Shown here piece by piece: positions 1 to 10,400 of a DNA stretch of 64,000 bases. Both the position numbers and the translations under genes were made by a program. The notes below the pieces were generated by a model, which was not told the DNA's origin, made no database searches, and saw nothing but the letters and a program-made list of their open reading frames with translations. Every line of letters begins with the position of its first letter. Position 1 is the first letter of the stretch. Origin of the DNA: Coptis chinensis (taxonomy: Eukaryota > Streptophyta > Magnoliopsida > Ranunculales > Ranunculaceae). Location: assembly GCA_015680905.1 (NCBI GenBank), contig CM027385.1, positions 82,915,501 to 82,979,500 on the forward strand. Reading direction: 5' to 3'.

Positions 1-1250
1 TTATAACTAGGAGGACTATTTTTCCATTTAATGTAGCAACATCCAAACAAACACACACCATTGAGAACTTTCCAAGTATGAAAGCACGAAAAGAAAGAAC
101 TACAAATTTCTGCAAACCAGGGGTTTAAATAATATACCAGAATTAGATGATTGTTCCTGAACAGAAGACGGCATAATGTAAAATCACCAGTGAAGGTTTC
201 TTGCTGGAATCAGAAATGCAACGAACAGCAAAATCCAGGTCAAAGATCAGTTAGAGCAACTGTATCTGATGTCACACATCAATGTACTACTTCAGTATAT
301 CTACACATTCTCAATCATCTAAACTTCAGACCTCCAACATTCCCCTTGGCCTAAAAAACGCACGCGATACCTGAAACACAGCATTCATCACAAAGTACTT
401 TATTAAACAAGTAACTTCCTCTTCTCTACATGACATGCCCAAGCTAATTATCTAGTCCTTCACACTGTCTAGTATTCCACTATGAATAATCCTTTTTTCC
501 CCACTTACCCAATTAACCTAATTCATTCAGAACTAAAAACCAATAATGTTTAACAACAAAAAAAACAAATTGCACCATAAAAAAAAACAATCTTTACCAT
601 TTTTTTTTTTCTCTCTCTCTCTCTCCAAACAAATTTTTACTCAAAATTTCCAAAGCCCAAACTTAATTCCTTATATCCCCACCAATTGTTCATCAATTAA
701 ACAAGTTTCCATTCAAATTAACAATCAAACATAACAAAAAAAGCATATAATCAAATAAAAATTGAATCTTTACAATAAAACATAATCAAAAACACAAAAG
801 AAAAAAACAGAATATCTAATTCCATACCTTTAAGTTCAATCCAATACACAGTTTCTCTCCTTTCTTTTTCTCCCACCTCTTTTTCTCTCTGGCTTCTTCT
901 TCGTTGCAACTGAGATTTCTTTCTATTGACACGTGTGTGTTTTTTATTTTTTATTTTTTATTTTTTTTATTAAGTTTTTGGAATATTCTATTAAAGTGAA
1001 ATCTGAACCGTTGAAAAAAAAATTGAGGAAATCGAGGATGATTCACGAGGGAAGTTTAAAGTTCTCTGTTGTTCTTCTGTCCTATCTACAAGTTTATTTT
1101 TCTTCTGACTCAAAAATAGTTTCTTTTTTTAGCCACACATGGTTTAGAAGAATAATAATTGTGTGGGTCCTACTAAGTGATTGGTCTAGATTTAAAGTTT
1201 CATATTTTTTCTGAGCGTTAGTCTGTTTTCTCTGAATTGTACAATTTAGA
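1..1250. other. Left edge, no gene recognised
   Basis: AT-rich sequence with long A and T runs and a CT-rich tract near 600-625. The stretch 828-930 read on the minus strand is purine-rich and ends in a possible splice donor (GTATGG), so it could be the 5' untranslated exon of a gene running off the left edge. I could not find a second exon and do not call it. Confidence 0.4.
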
Positions 1251-1273
1251 TTCTGATGCTGTTCAAAATATCA

Positions 1274-2650
1274 ATTTGTAGCTAATGTGTATATATCAAT
1301 GTGTTTGTTTTTTTTTAATGGTGAAGTATCAACGTATGTCGACCATGTCTAGATTGATGATGCAGACCCTGCCCTGACCTGTATTAAATTTTCATGAAAA
1401 ATTTTCTAACTTTGTCTTCTTTGGCATACATCCATGTCTACACTACTTAGCCATAATGGTGAGAGATGTATTTTCTTTATATTTCTATTGAATGAGAAAC
1501 TCGTAATGTATGCCAAAGAAAATAAAAAAGGAACCTTAAACTATTTTCTTTAAAAAAAAAAAAAAAAAAGTAAGTAGACCATTTTACAAAAAACTTCACA
1601 TCCATAAATATTGACATATTTGTAGTTTTGTCTGTGATATATTAATATCTTGACAAATTATATATTGGAAAAATGTTGTGTATTGACATTTTTTGATATT
1701 TTGTAGCACTTTGTACTGTGCTATAGTGAGATGCTTAGATGGTATTATAGTAGAGGGGTCTTTGTTAAATATTTTTTTAATAGTGTGGGAGTGTGGCTAG
1801 AATTTAATTTGAAAGTAGTAGTTGTCATGTGACACGTGAGTATAGTTTGGGTGGAAGGTGTCACAAAGGATGCGATCATGTGGTACACTTTTTCTTTTAT
1901 TGAATCTATTTTGTTTTCGATGATGATGAGTTGCATAGTCATGTGGATATTTGATTAAGTAGGGTTGGTTTGCATGTTCAAATCTATCGAATTAGTTGAA
2001 ATTTTGAAGTGATATGCAAAGGTTGTCCTAAACATAGTATAAAATACCAGGATATGGATATTTATGGATACTCAATTTCTCGATATGTATCGTGAATATA
2101 TCATCTTTTTTAGAGATATTTGACATTGTTTCACATATAAATACCGTAGATATATTCAAAATATCGATAAATATTATAAATATTATATTTATTGATATAT
2201 CATGATACATTATTTATATTTATTTGAAATATAATGGTAAATATTAAATAAAATTATTACATACACAAAATATTGCCAAATATCATAAAATATCTCCAAA
2301 TATCAAAAATATCACCAAAATATCATCGATATTTGCAGTCGTATATATCTCTGAACATATCGTGATATTTATATATCTTTCTCTGGAATCTGAATAGATA
2401 TCAACAAATATCGTGATATATCGCAATATTTTGTACTATGGTCCTAATCTCCAAATTGCAAGAACTATATTATGGCTACACTTGGGTAGTGTTTCAAAAG
2501 TATTTTAGGTACACTTGTAAGACTTGTAACTGATTGGGAGAGTGTTTGAGTCGGGCGGAAGCTACTATAGGGACCAAGATACACGATAGTGCCTAAGCTA
2601 TATATATTTTATTGTGTATCTAAAGGCGTTTGCTATATTTCGAGCATCAT
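1274..2650. repeat. Dispersed duplicate of the block at 26761-27710
   Basis: Long near-identical stretches are shared with 26761-27710, for example around 1600-2020 against 27048-27490. Within the first 250 bases a segment carrying a 'catgtctaca' motif lies in the opposite orientation in the two copies, between poly-A/poly-T tracts. That suggests inversion or independent retroposon insertions. No coding capacity was seen. This copy contains an extra 410 bp element at 2032-2441. Confidence 0.7.
2032..2441. mobile_element. Short TIR element (MITE) with an empty site elsewhere in the window
   Basis: The ends are inverted (ACATAGTATAAAATA against CCATAGTACAAAATA read from the other side). The element is flanked by direct repeats of TCCTAA at 2026-2031 and 2442-2447. 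The paralogous sequence at 27491-27510 has a single TCCTAA and no element. The interior is very AT-rich with many ATATCGATAT-type short palindromes. The superfamily is not certain. Confidence 0.7.
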
Positions 2651-2703
2651 TAACTGTGGATAAGGGAAGAAATACTTGTTGTTGTCTTCTTGATGCACTA
2701 TAA

Positions 2704-3422
2704 TGTTAGAAAATGGATTTGCTTTGCACAAATGCATTGAAATATGAATGAGTAATTTGTCTCCCAAGTTACCCTACTTAAGATAAAATGGGTTTCTCTT
2801 GAAACAGTACGCAAAGTGAGAAAAACCTTTTCAAAATGATACACTATTTCGAAACAGTGCATTATGCCGAAAAGGTGCGACCTTTCGAAATGTACACTGG
2901 TTCGAAACAGTGCATCATACCGAAAAGGTGTGACCTTTCGAAATAGGCATTAGTTCGAAACAGTGTTTTATGTCGAAATAGTGTCTTTTCGAAACACGTG
3001 ACTTTTCAAAGAGTTGCTTACTTTTTCCCAGGAGTCACCGTGTTGTTTCGAAGTGGCACCACTCACCTATAAATAGTTGATGAATTTGGAGAGAAAGACA
3101 CACCAGATCACACAGAGTTATGATCTTTCTCTTCTCCCTCTGTTCTTAGTCAAATACTATGTTGTGTTCATCGATTCTATAGAATTGAAGTGCTAACTTT
3201 CTATAGAAGGAAATCCGTTCTATCTTGGGAGACAGTTTCTCATCAACCTTCAAGCACCGTGAAGGGGAAAATCTGTCTTAAGGACATAGTGTATCTACAC
3301 TAGGCTCGGATTTAATTAAGAAGTACAAGACACTTCAAGACAAAAAGTTTGTATAGTTTGGTAATTGGTAAAGAGTAAGTACAATTAAGTTGTATATTCC
3401 TAATAGTAGGTTAGTTGTAGCA
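2704..3422. mobile_element. Probable solo LTR or LTR fragment
   Basis: The sequence begins TGTTAGAAAATGG and has an LTR-like layout: an upstream repeat array, then TATAAATAG near 3070 followed by a leader-like region. It ends near TTGTAGCA. No primer-binding site, gag or pol follows, and no target-site duplication was recognised, so both ends are approximate. Confidence 0.45.
2797..3008. repeat. 53-bp tandem repeats in the LTR-like sequence
   Basis: The motif CGAAACAGTG recurs at 2850, 2903 and 2956, a 53-base period. Each unit also holds a short palindrome-like CGAAAAGGTG/CCTTTCGAAA pair. A partial unit precedes the first full one. Arrays of this kind occur in LTR U3 regions and may hold enhancer sites. 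Confidence 0.7.
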
Positions 3423-5140
3423 GCCCCTTAAGTAGCAATCTTGGATCCGCCCCTCTCTTCCATCATGTTAGATTGATTAGTTAGGTGTGTTATGACATAC
3501 TTTTGGCATGGCATTCCTTGTTAAGAGTTTCAATATAGTTAGGAACACATATTTATAGCAGACCTATCCAAATCAGAACATGCACCTTTCAGTGAGATCT
3601 AATGGTAGTAGGAAATAAGTATTACCACAATCTTTGTCGAGCTAGAAGAACAATATGAAAGCCTATATGATTGCAACCAAGACAGAGAACTAAGGATATA
3701 ATGTGCCAAACAAGATCTCAATGTCTACTTGTGTTAGATACTCTGTAGGTGGTTAGTATGATAATTCCTTGATACATGTTTTCTTAACTGCAATGGGTGG
3801 ACTCAGAAGCTGTGAGAGTTCAAAAGATGAGATCATTTGATATATGGGGTGTTAGAATTTCCAATCTATGACAGTTAGAACTTTGGTTTCTATCTTCTGA
3901 AACGAGCTAGCACAGTGGAATAGAAGTTTGGGAGCATCAAACTTGAATATGGGATTCCGGCTTTTTGATGTGCTTCATTCAATCTTAAAAATTGTCATGA
4001 GGCAAGTTTTAAGTTTTAGTAAAGATATATGTTTGACAATCTGTAATTGCACTTGACTGAGGTGCATGACAATCCAACTAACTAGAAACTTGATTCATTT
4101 TGGCATGCTTTGTTTCAGCCAAGGATTTTAACATTAGTTATTGCTTTTCTTCAAACTAAGATTCTCATAGTGTTAACTTTTGCAGCAAAATTGTACTGAA
4201 CTTTCTGTGTACCTTCAGGTGAACGAAATTGCATCGGCTGCTGAAAGCATTGAAACAGTGAAAATGTTGAAGTGAGCTGGAGGGGAGTCATGGCCAGTCA
4301 CCGATGGTATGCAAGGCAACTTTGTTCTTAGAAAAAGAGAATATTAGAATGAGTACACTTCAAACCTTAAATGTTACTGAACTCTATGAGGATACTTAAT
4401 TACTTGCAGTGGTGAGATTGAAGATACTTTTCATTGCTGATCTCTCTGTGGGTTTGGCCATGGTAATATCTTAATGTGAATCTTGAATATATATTTTATT
4501 TGCTGCAAACATTCAGAAGAGTCATTTATTTTGTATTATAAATATTTTGTGGCTGAAATAAAGGTCAGATCATGGCAGGATCTCATACAGGTCAGAACGT
4601 CTTGCAAAGTACTATCAGGTGTTACTCTTATTTGGACATTCATGCTTGTTTTCCTTTCATTTTTTAGGATCAGTTATTTGGTTCTTATTATAGTGCTTCA
4701 AATTCCTATGTTGTTTTTTATCTAGGCGTAGTTGTTGCGATTTGAAAAGAAACTGGGTGTTGAGGCACTCTATGCCGAGGCAACTTTGCGCAAGCCTGTT
4801 GGAATATATATGTGAGCAATTTGCAGGATCTATCCGAGTTTTGGGTTACACTGATTAAGACTGGAGGTATCTTTTATTTTTCATCAAGCTGAAGCAAAGT
4901 TTTGTTGTTACAGTTAAGAGCATGCATCTCAAATGTCTTGGAGTACCTCAAATAGAAAAAAAATAATAAAAAATAAATACATACATAATCCATTCATCCA
5001 ATGATCACTTACTTTGGAGGTAATTAGGTTAACAAATTCTATAATTAATTGAAGAAACCAATCGTAACTGGTTGAAGAAATGAAGAAATCGGTCCCTAGT
5101 TGATGATGAGAGAGAAGCATCAATGGAGATTTAGAGTGCT
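3423..5140. other. Intergenic, no gene supported
   Basis: No long open frame. Two short stretches look exon-like: about 4219-4275 after a CAG acceptor, and about 4735-4815. Both run into stops and I could not assign them to a family. They may be remains of an old gene. Confidence 0.35.
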
Positions 5141-5149
5141 TGTGATTAG

Positions 5150-5400
5150 GGCAGGGAATCGGGTCGGGTTCGGGTCCATTTTTATATCGGTTTTGTATTC
5201 GGGTTCAGGTTAGGGTCTGTTGGGTACTTAGTTTTGGGTAAATTTTCAATGTTTTTTCAAATTTTTAGTGTTACCGGATCGGGTTTGGGTTCAGATTTAG
5301 GTTTTAGTTTGGGTGGAACATTTGAATTCGATTCCGGTTCATGTAGGATGAAAAAATTTAGGTTTGGGTATGACCATATCCGACCCGTTCCTAGTCCTAT
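5150..5400. repeat. GGGTTCGGGT-type degenerate simple repeat
   Basis: Imperfect repeats of TCGGGTTCGGG on one side and an opposed CCCGACC-type end near 5380. This low-complexity class is common inside plant hAT-type MITEs. Element ends were not resolved. Confidence 0.4.
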
Positions 5401-5694
5401 TTGTCCTTAGATATATATTATAACTATACCCTCTTGGCTCTATGTTTGAAAAGAATTAAGTATATAGTTCGACAAAGTGATGGGTCTGAATCACATAGCC
5501 CATAAATGCTTTGTCCTTCATAACAAAAATGTTTATGAATGAACTCTCATAACCGAGCGACTCCAAATTATTGCATGCACATTTGGATTTATGGATTTAT
5601 GAAGCAATTGGAGAGGACCATGTGCAAGTATCTTTTGGCATAATTATGGGGGAATGTAGAGACTCTGATTGACGTCTTATTATTCTTCTCCAGG

Positions 5695-5935
5695 AGATAG
5701 TGTCATTGTGTGGGGAAAAAAAGTTCCTGTCTATCTTAGTAATGAAAAGGTTTTCAGTTAATTGTGTAAGAAAACCGTTTCAGTCTATCTTAGTAATGCA
5801 ATGCATTGGTAACTAAAAAGGTTTTCAGTTAATTGCCCATCCCGCCCAATTCCCATTGTGTGAGGAAAAAGTTTCAATCTATTTTAGTAATGCGTTGGTA
5901 ACTGAAAAGGTTTTCAGTTATTATTCCGAAATTTC
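5695..5935. repeat. Three diverged tandem copies of a 70-90 bp unit
   Basis: The phrase 'atctTAGTAATG ... AAAAGGTTTTCAGTTA' recurs three times, with unit lengths changed by small insertions. No coding potential was seen. Confidence 0.6.
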
Positions 5936-7370
5936 AATATGCAATTTCGACTGTATTTTAATATATAATCACATAAATATCGTGGATATGTGAAAACATT
6001 GTGGACTGTTGTAGTGTACAGTAGGAATACAAGTTTGTGTGACAGCTTATATAGTATTTGGGACAGCTTATATCGTGTCATTCATAACTTCCTAATTTAC
6101 ATTTATTAACTTGTTAGTAGGCACCTGATATAAAACACTCAATAAGCTATAAACGGCACTATATAAGCTATGAACGACACTATAAATGTGTTTCAATGTA
6201 TATTGCAGCAATACATATGGGCTTAAAATACCACCAAATGGATTACATCTTCACAATCTCCACTTTACACATCACAAAACTATACATTCACATCACTTAC
6301 AATGACCTACTGGGGGTCAAATAATATATCCACGATACAACAAATTATGCAAAATAACATGCAGGTTGGGCTACCACCTTACCAAAACTTCAATCCACTA
6401 CTAGTAGTGGTTTTCCAATTCCACTCTTTCACATGGGAGTGTATAAATTATGGAGCGTTTCTTTGGCATTGGAGGATACCATACGCTTTGGACGATTTAT
6501 AGTCTTCGTCTTGTTGTAAGCAAAAAAACATCAAATTCTATCTCCTCTAAAATGCTCATCTCTGAATCCATGTCAGTGTGTTTTCGTGTAACAAGTAACA
6601 ACAAACAATATCACTAATTAATATATACCAACAGTAATAAAATTACAACCTGACATTATACAGAACCTCTCCGAAACTGTAAAGTAACAAGGAAATAGAA
6701 ATTACCATCAATCTAGCACCAGGTGGTGGAGGATATGGTTGGGGTGTAATCTCTAGAAAGGGTGCAAACAAACCAAATTCTTCTGGAGTATCGAATCCCC
6801 CTAGAAAGCTAAACGCTGAAATGAAAGCAGGAGAGCGAAGAAACATCACTGTCATAGCCATTTTGATGTTTATGGCCGCACAAAATAACTTGGCTCTAAC
6901 AGAATCAGTTTTTAAAATCAATCTTGCCACACGGACTGGGTTTTTGTTGGGCTTGCTTTCGTGGCTTGGTTAATTGGACAACTCTCAATTTTACGCTATT
7001 TTAAAATTCGGAAATTATTTAATTTTTTTTTATCTCGACAAATTTAACACATTTAGTCTAAATTAGTAGGTTAGTGGGACCTCTTTACATCTAGAGCAAC
7101 AAATCGGGCTGGGAATTAAATTTTTTTATAATCGATACAAATTTGAATTTTGGAATCGGAGTATTTTTATTAACTCGATTGATTTCGGTTTCGGATAGAT
7201 AACATAAAATAAGTGCGAAAAAAACAGGCTCATTGGTCGCATTTTGGTTAGGCTTATTTTGAGTGTGATTCGTTACCACATGGACTAGGCTTTTGGTGGG
7301 CTTTGGTTAATTGGAGAGCTCTCAAAGTGCTAGTATTATTTAAAGAGACCCCTGTTCTCCAGAGTAAGTG
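5936..7370. other. Intergenic, no gene supported
   Basis: Holds a minus-strand open frame at 6643-6930 of 95 codons with a YPPPPG motif. It resembles nothing I can name and is treated as unsupported. The last 150 bases are the upstream region of the gene starting at 7397, with a TATTTAAAG stretch near 7335 as a weak TATA candidate. Confidence 0.35.
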
Positions 7371-7374
7371 GCTG

Positions 7375-7452
7375 CTGCACTTCTTGTGCTACTGCAATGA
7401 TGAGATCGTCACTTATCTCCTGCACTTCTTGTGCTACTGCAATGATGAGATC
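7375..7452 (+). repeat. 45-bp in-frame direct duplication across the start codon
   Basis: The 33 bases at 7375-7407 recur at 7420-7452. The 45-base spacing is 15 codons, so the duplication gives two ATGATG starts in the same frame (7397 and 7442). It lengthens or offers alternatives for the N-terminal targeting region. Confidence 0.85.
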
Positions 7453-10400
7453 ATTAGTTAACTCCTCCATCCCCGCCACCACTCGTACTCGCTTTCTTCA
7501 CACTTGTTGTTGTTGTTCTTCTTCTTCAATAAACATTATGAATAAACCATCTTTTTCTGTTTCGAAAATCAGTACCATTCATCGTGACTTTTGCTCTTCC
7601 ACAACTAGTGTTTGGAATCCTGAAAGGGTCACAAATTTATATATTTTAGCAAGAGGTAAAAAACCGCCTGACCCTGTGAAAAGTAAACCTGGCGATCGTT
7701 GGCTTGTTGGGCTCAAAATCAGTGGAATAGAATTCCTTACGGAGCAGCAGTTGTTTGATTTTTACGTTGACGTTCTCGCATCTGTTCTTCCAATTCCAAG
7801 GTAACTACTGATATTTATCTTTTGTTAACAGCAAAAAGTTTTCAACTTTATTAATTTTTTGCTGCTGTATAAATTATATTCTTATTGCTTTGGATATCTG
7901 GTATTGTACTTTTAAAGAAAATTGGAAAGGTGAGGAAGAAATAGGGGAGAGAAGTTGATGATGAAGGGGGAATAGAAAGGGGATGATCGCCCAACCCGAC
8001 ACTGAACTGAACACCACCTGTAACTTTAAAACAATTTGTAGTAAAATAATCAACAATGAAGTGAACCAAAAATGTACTGACCCATGACTTAAAAAGATAT
8101 ACAAAGAAGCTTACTTTTCCAAGTTTCACAACATTCCCAAAATAAATACAACCAAAAATAGAGTCAATATCAATAACCAAACGACAGGTTCGCATAAGTA
8201 ATCTTTTGACATTCGTCATTCCATGTTATAAACACCCCTCCATTGGCAGCCTCACCTGCATTGCATTCCAGAACAAAAATAAGTCAATATTGCTTATTAA
8301 AACTTAAAACAGTGAAGGGAGTATATGAAACTCGCTAACGAAATTGTCTGATCTTGTCAATCCTCACTTGTACTAGTCTCTGACATAGAAGTTGATCCGA
8401 ACAATTCTACAAAAGATATACATACATAAGAATTGAACTATATAAAATACAACTAGGAAGAACAATATACTATATATTCCAATGAGAATTATTACCAGCA
8501 TCAAGTTTTTCAAACAGCTCCACATCATCCATGGACTCTCGAAGATTAATTGGGATTGATGGAGAACGAAGCCAATCTTGTGTGCAAATAAGTGCTTCCA
8601 CTGTGTTAGGAGCTAATGAGCTATGGAAAGGATCACCCCGGTGCAACAGAAGGCACTAGAATTGCTAAAACATCTTGTGCAAACATACCTAGTGAAACTA
8701 TTTTTCCACCAACCCAATATGTCAAACTTATCACCCCCTAATTCACAATTTTCTGCCAAATACCTATCAACTTCCGTCTTATTCTCTAAGTTATCTTTAT
8801 CTAGCAAATAATTGAGAGGCTAATTCAGTAGGATCTTGCTCAATCATCATCATCAACATCCATTGCCATTGATGTTTGGCTCAGTAGAATAACGGTCGAC
8901 ATACACCCATACAACTGAACCATAGCATCTTTGACCTTCTTTTCCAATTGAGTCGCCTTAGATTTGTCATACAACTTAAAGGAAACAACAAATATTCCAT
9001 CTTGTATCGGGGATCAAGCACTACCGCGACATACAACAAGATGTTAATCTTTTCCACATTTGGCTTGCATATGCATAGCCATTGTCCTCAAACGAACATC
9101 TTCAATTGCCTAAATTGAAACAACTTTTTCTGAATTAAGAAAAGCTCATGAAAGAAAGAATTTGAGGAAGCATACAAAGATCCAGAAAACCGCAACGTCG
9201 CCATATAAAACACTTTCAGAAACTTAACAAACACTCTAGCATTATTCCAATCAGCAATAGTAGGTGGTCTAAGGATCTTTTCACCCTCCTCCCCAAAGTA
9301 AAGGAGGTAATGTGGGCCCTCATCCTCCATTCGATCGAAGGATCTTTGGAACTTCTCCGCAGCATCTAACATCATGTATGTAGAGTTCCATCTAGTTTGC
9401 ACATCTAAGCACAATAGTTAATCACATTCTATTTTGTCCTCCTTAAAACACTTTTTGAACTTTGCCAATCTAGATGGAGACGACCTCACATATCTCACAA
9501 CATTCCGCACATTAATAATTGCTTCACTAAGATCTTTTAAACCATCACAAACAATAAGGTTCTGGATATGCGCACATCTCATATTTAAATGGGCATGTTC
9601 CATAACAGTGCCTTCCCAATGGGTAGTTTTTTTCCTTAAGTAATCAATGGCAGTGGCATTAGAGCTTGCATTATCAAGGGTTACAGTAAAAAAAAACTAT
9701 TAATTCCCCAAGCTCCTAAACACTTCTCCACCAACTTTCCAATTGTGTCGCCCTTGTAATTTGGAGCTATACAAAAATTTAGAATTCTTTTTTGATAGTT
9801 CCAATCACAATCAATAAAGTGGGTAGTCAAACACATGTAGTTTAGGTTTTGAATAGACGTCCAAGTATCTGTGGAGAGACAAATCCTATTACCTTGCAAC
9901 ACACTTTTCAACTTCTTTTTCTCATCCTTGTAAAGTTTGATGCAATCCCTAGCAAATGTAGTCCTACAGGGTATGGGAGTAAACTTTGGTTGTAAGGCAA
10001 CTCATCAACAATTACCATTCTAGCAAGGGCTTACTGCCTTAAGCTCACCATTTCCATCTTTGGTTGGTTTAAAAGACAATGTTTTCTGTGATGCATCAAT
10101 CTTTCTATATGGGTTCTTATTACATGCAGTCATATGAGTTGATTTATTTCCATCTCTTTTGGCATGACATGCATAATCAGTACCACAATAAATGCATGCA
10201 GCCCTCGGGTTTTTCGGGTCACCACCCTCAATCTTACGAAAGTGATCCCAAGCTGGAGATTTACCTCGTTTCTTACCTGCCTTGGCTGGACATAGATCAA
10301 TAGGATTCTCAGTAGTTGTTCCAGAAAGAGGTTGTGGAGATGGAGCATTCGTAGGATTTTCAGTCGAAGTCATCTGTCCAAAAACACAATTTGCAAGAGT

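Noticed and set aside
828..930. Possible minus-strand 5' untranslated exon
   Set aside because: Only a donor-like GTATGG and purine richness support it. The rest of any such gene is outside the window.
2704..3422. A complete LTR retrotransposon
   Set aside because: Only one LTR-like segment is present, with no primer-binding site, coding region or second repeat.
4219..4275. Exon-like stretch after a CAG acceptor (VNEIASAAESIETVKMLK)
   Set aside because: It ends in a stop at once, and no adjoining exon gives a consistent frame. Kept only as a possible gene relic.
6643..6930. Minus-strand 95-codon frame with YPPPPG
   Set aside because: No recognisable domain, no supporting exons and no second copy. 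It could be chance or a fragment.
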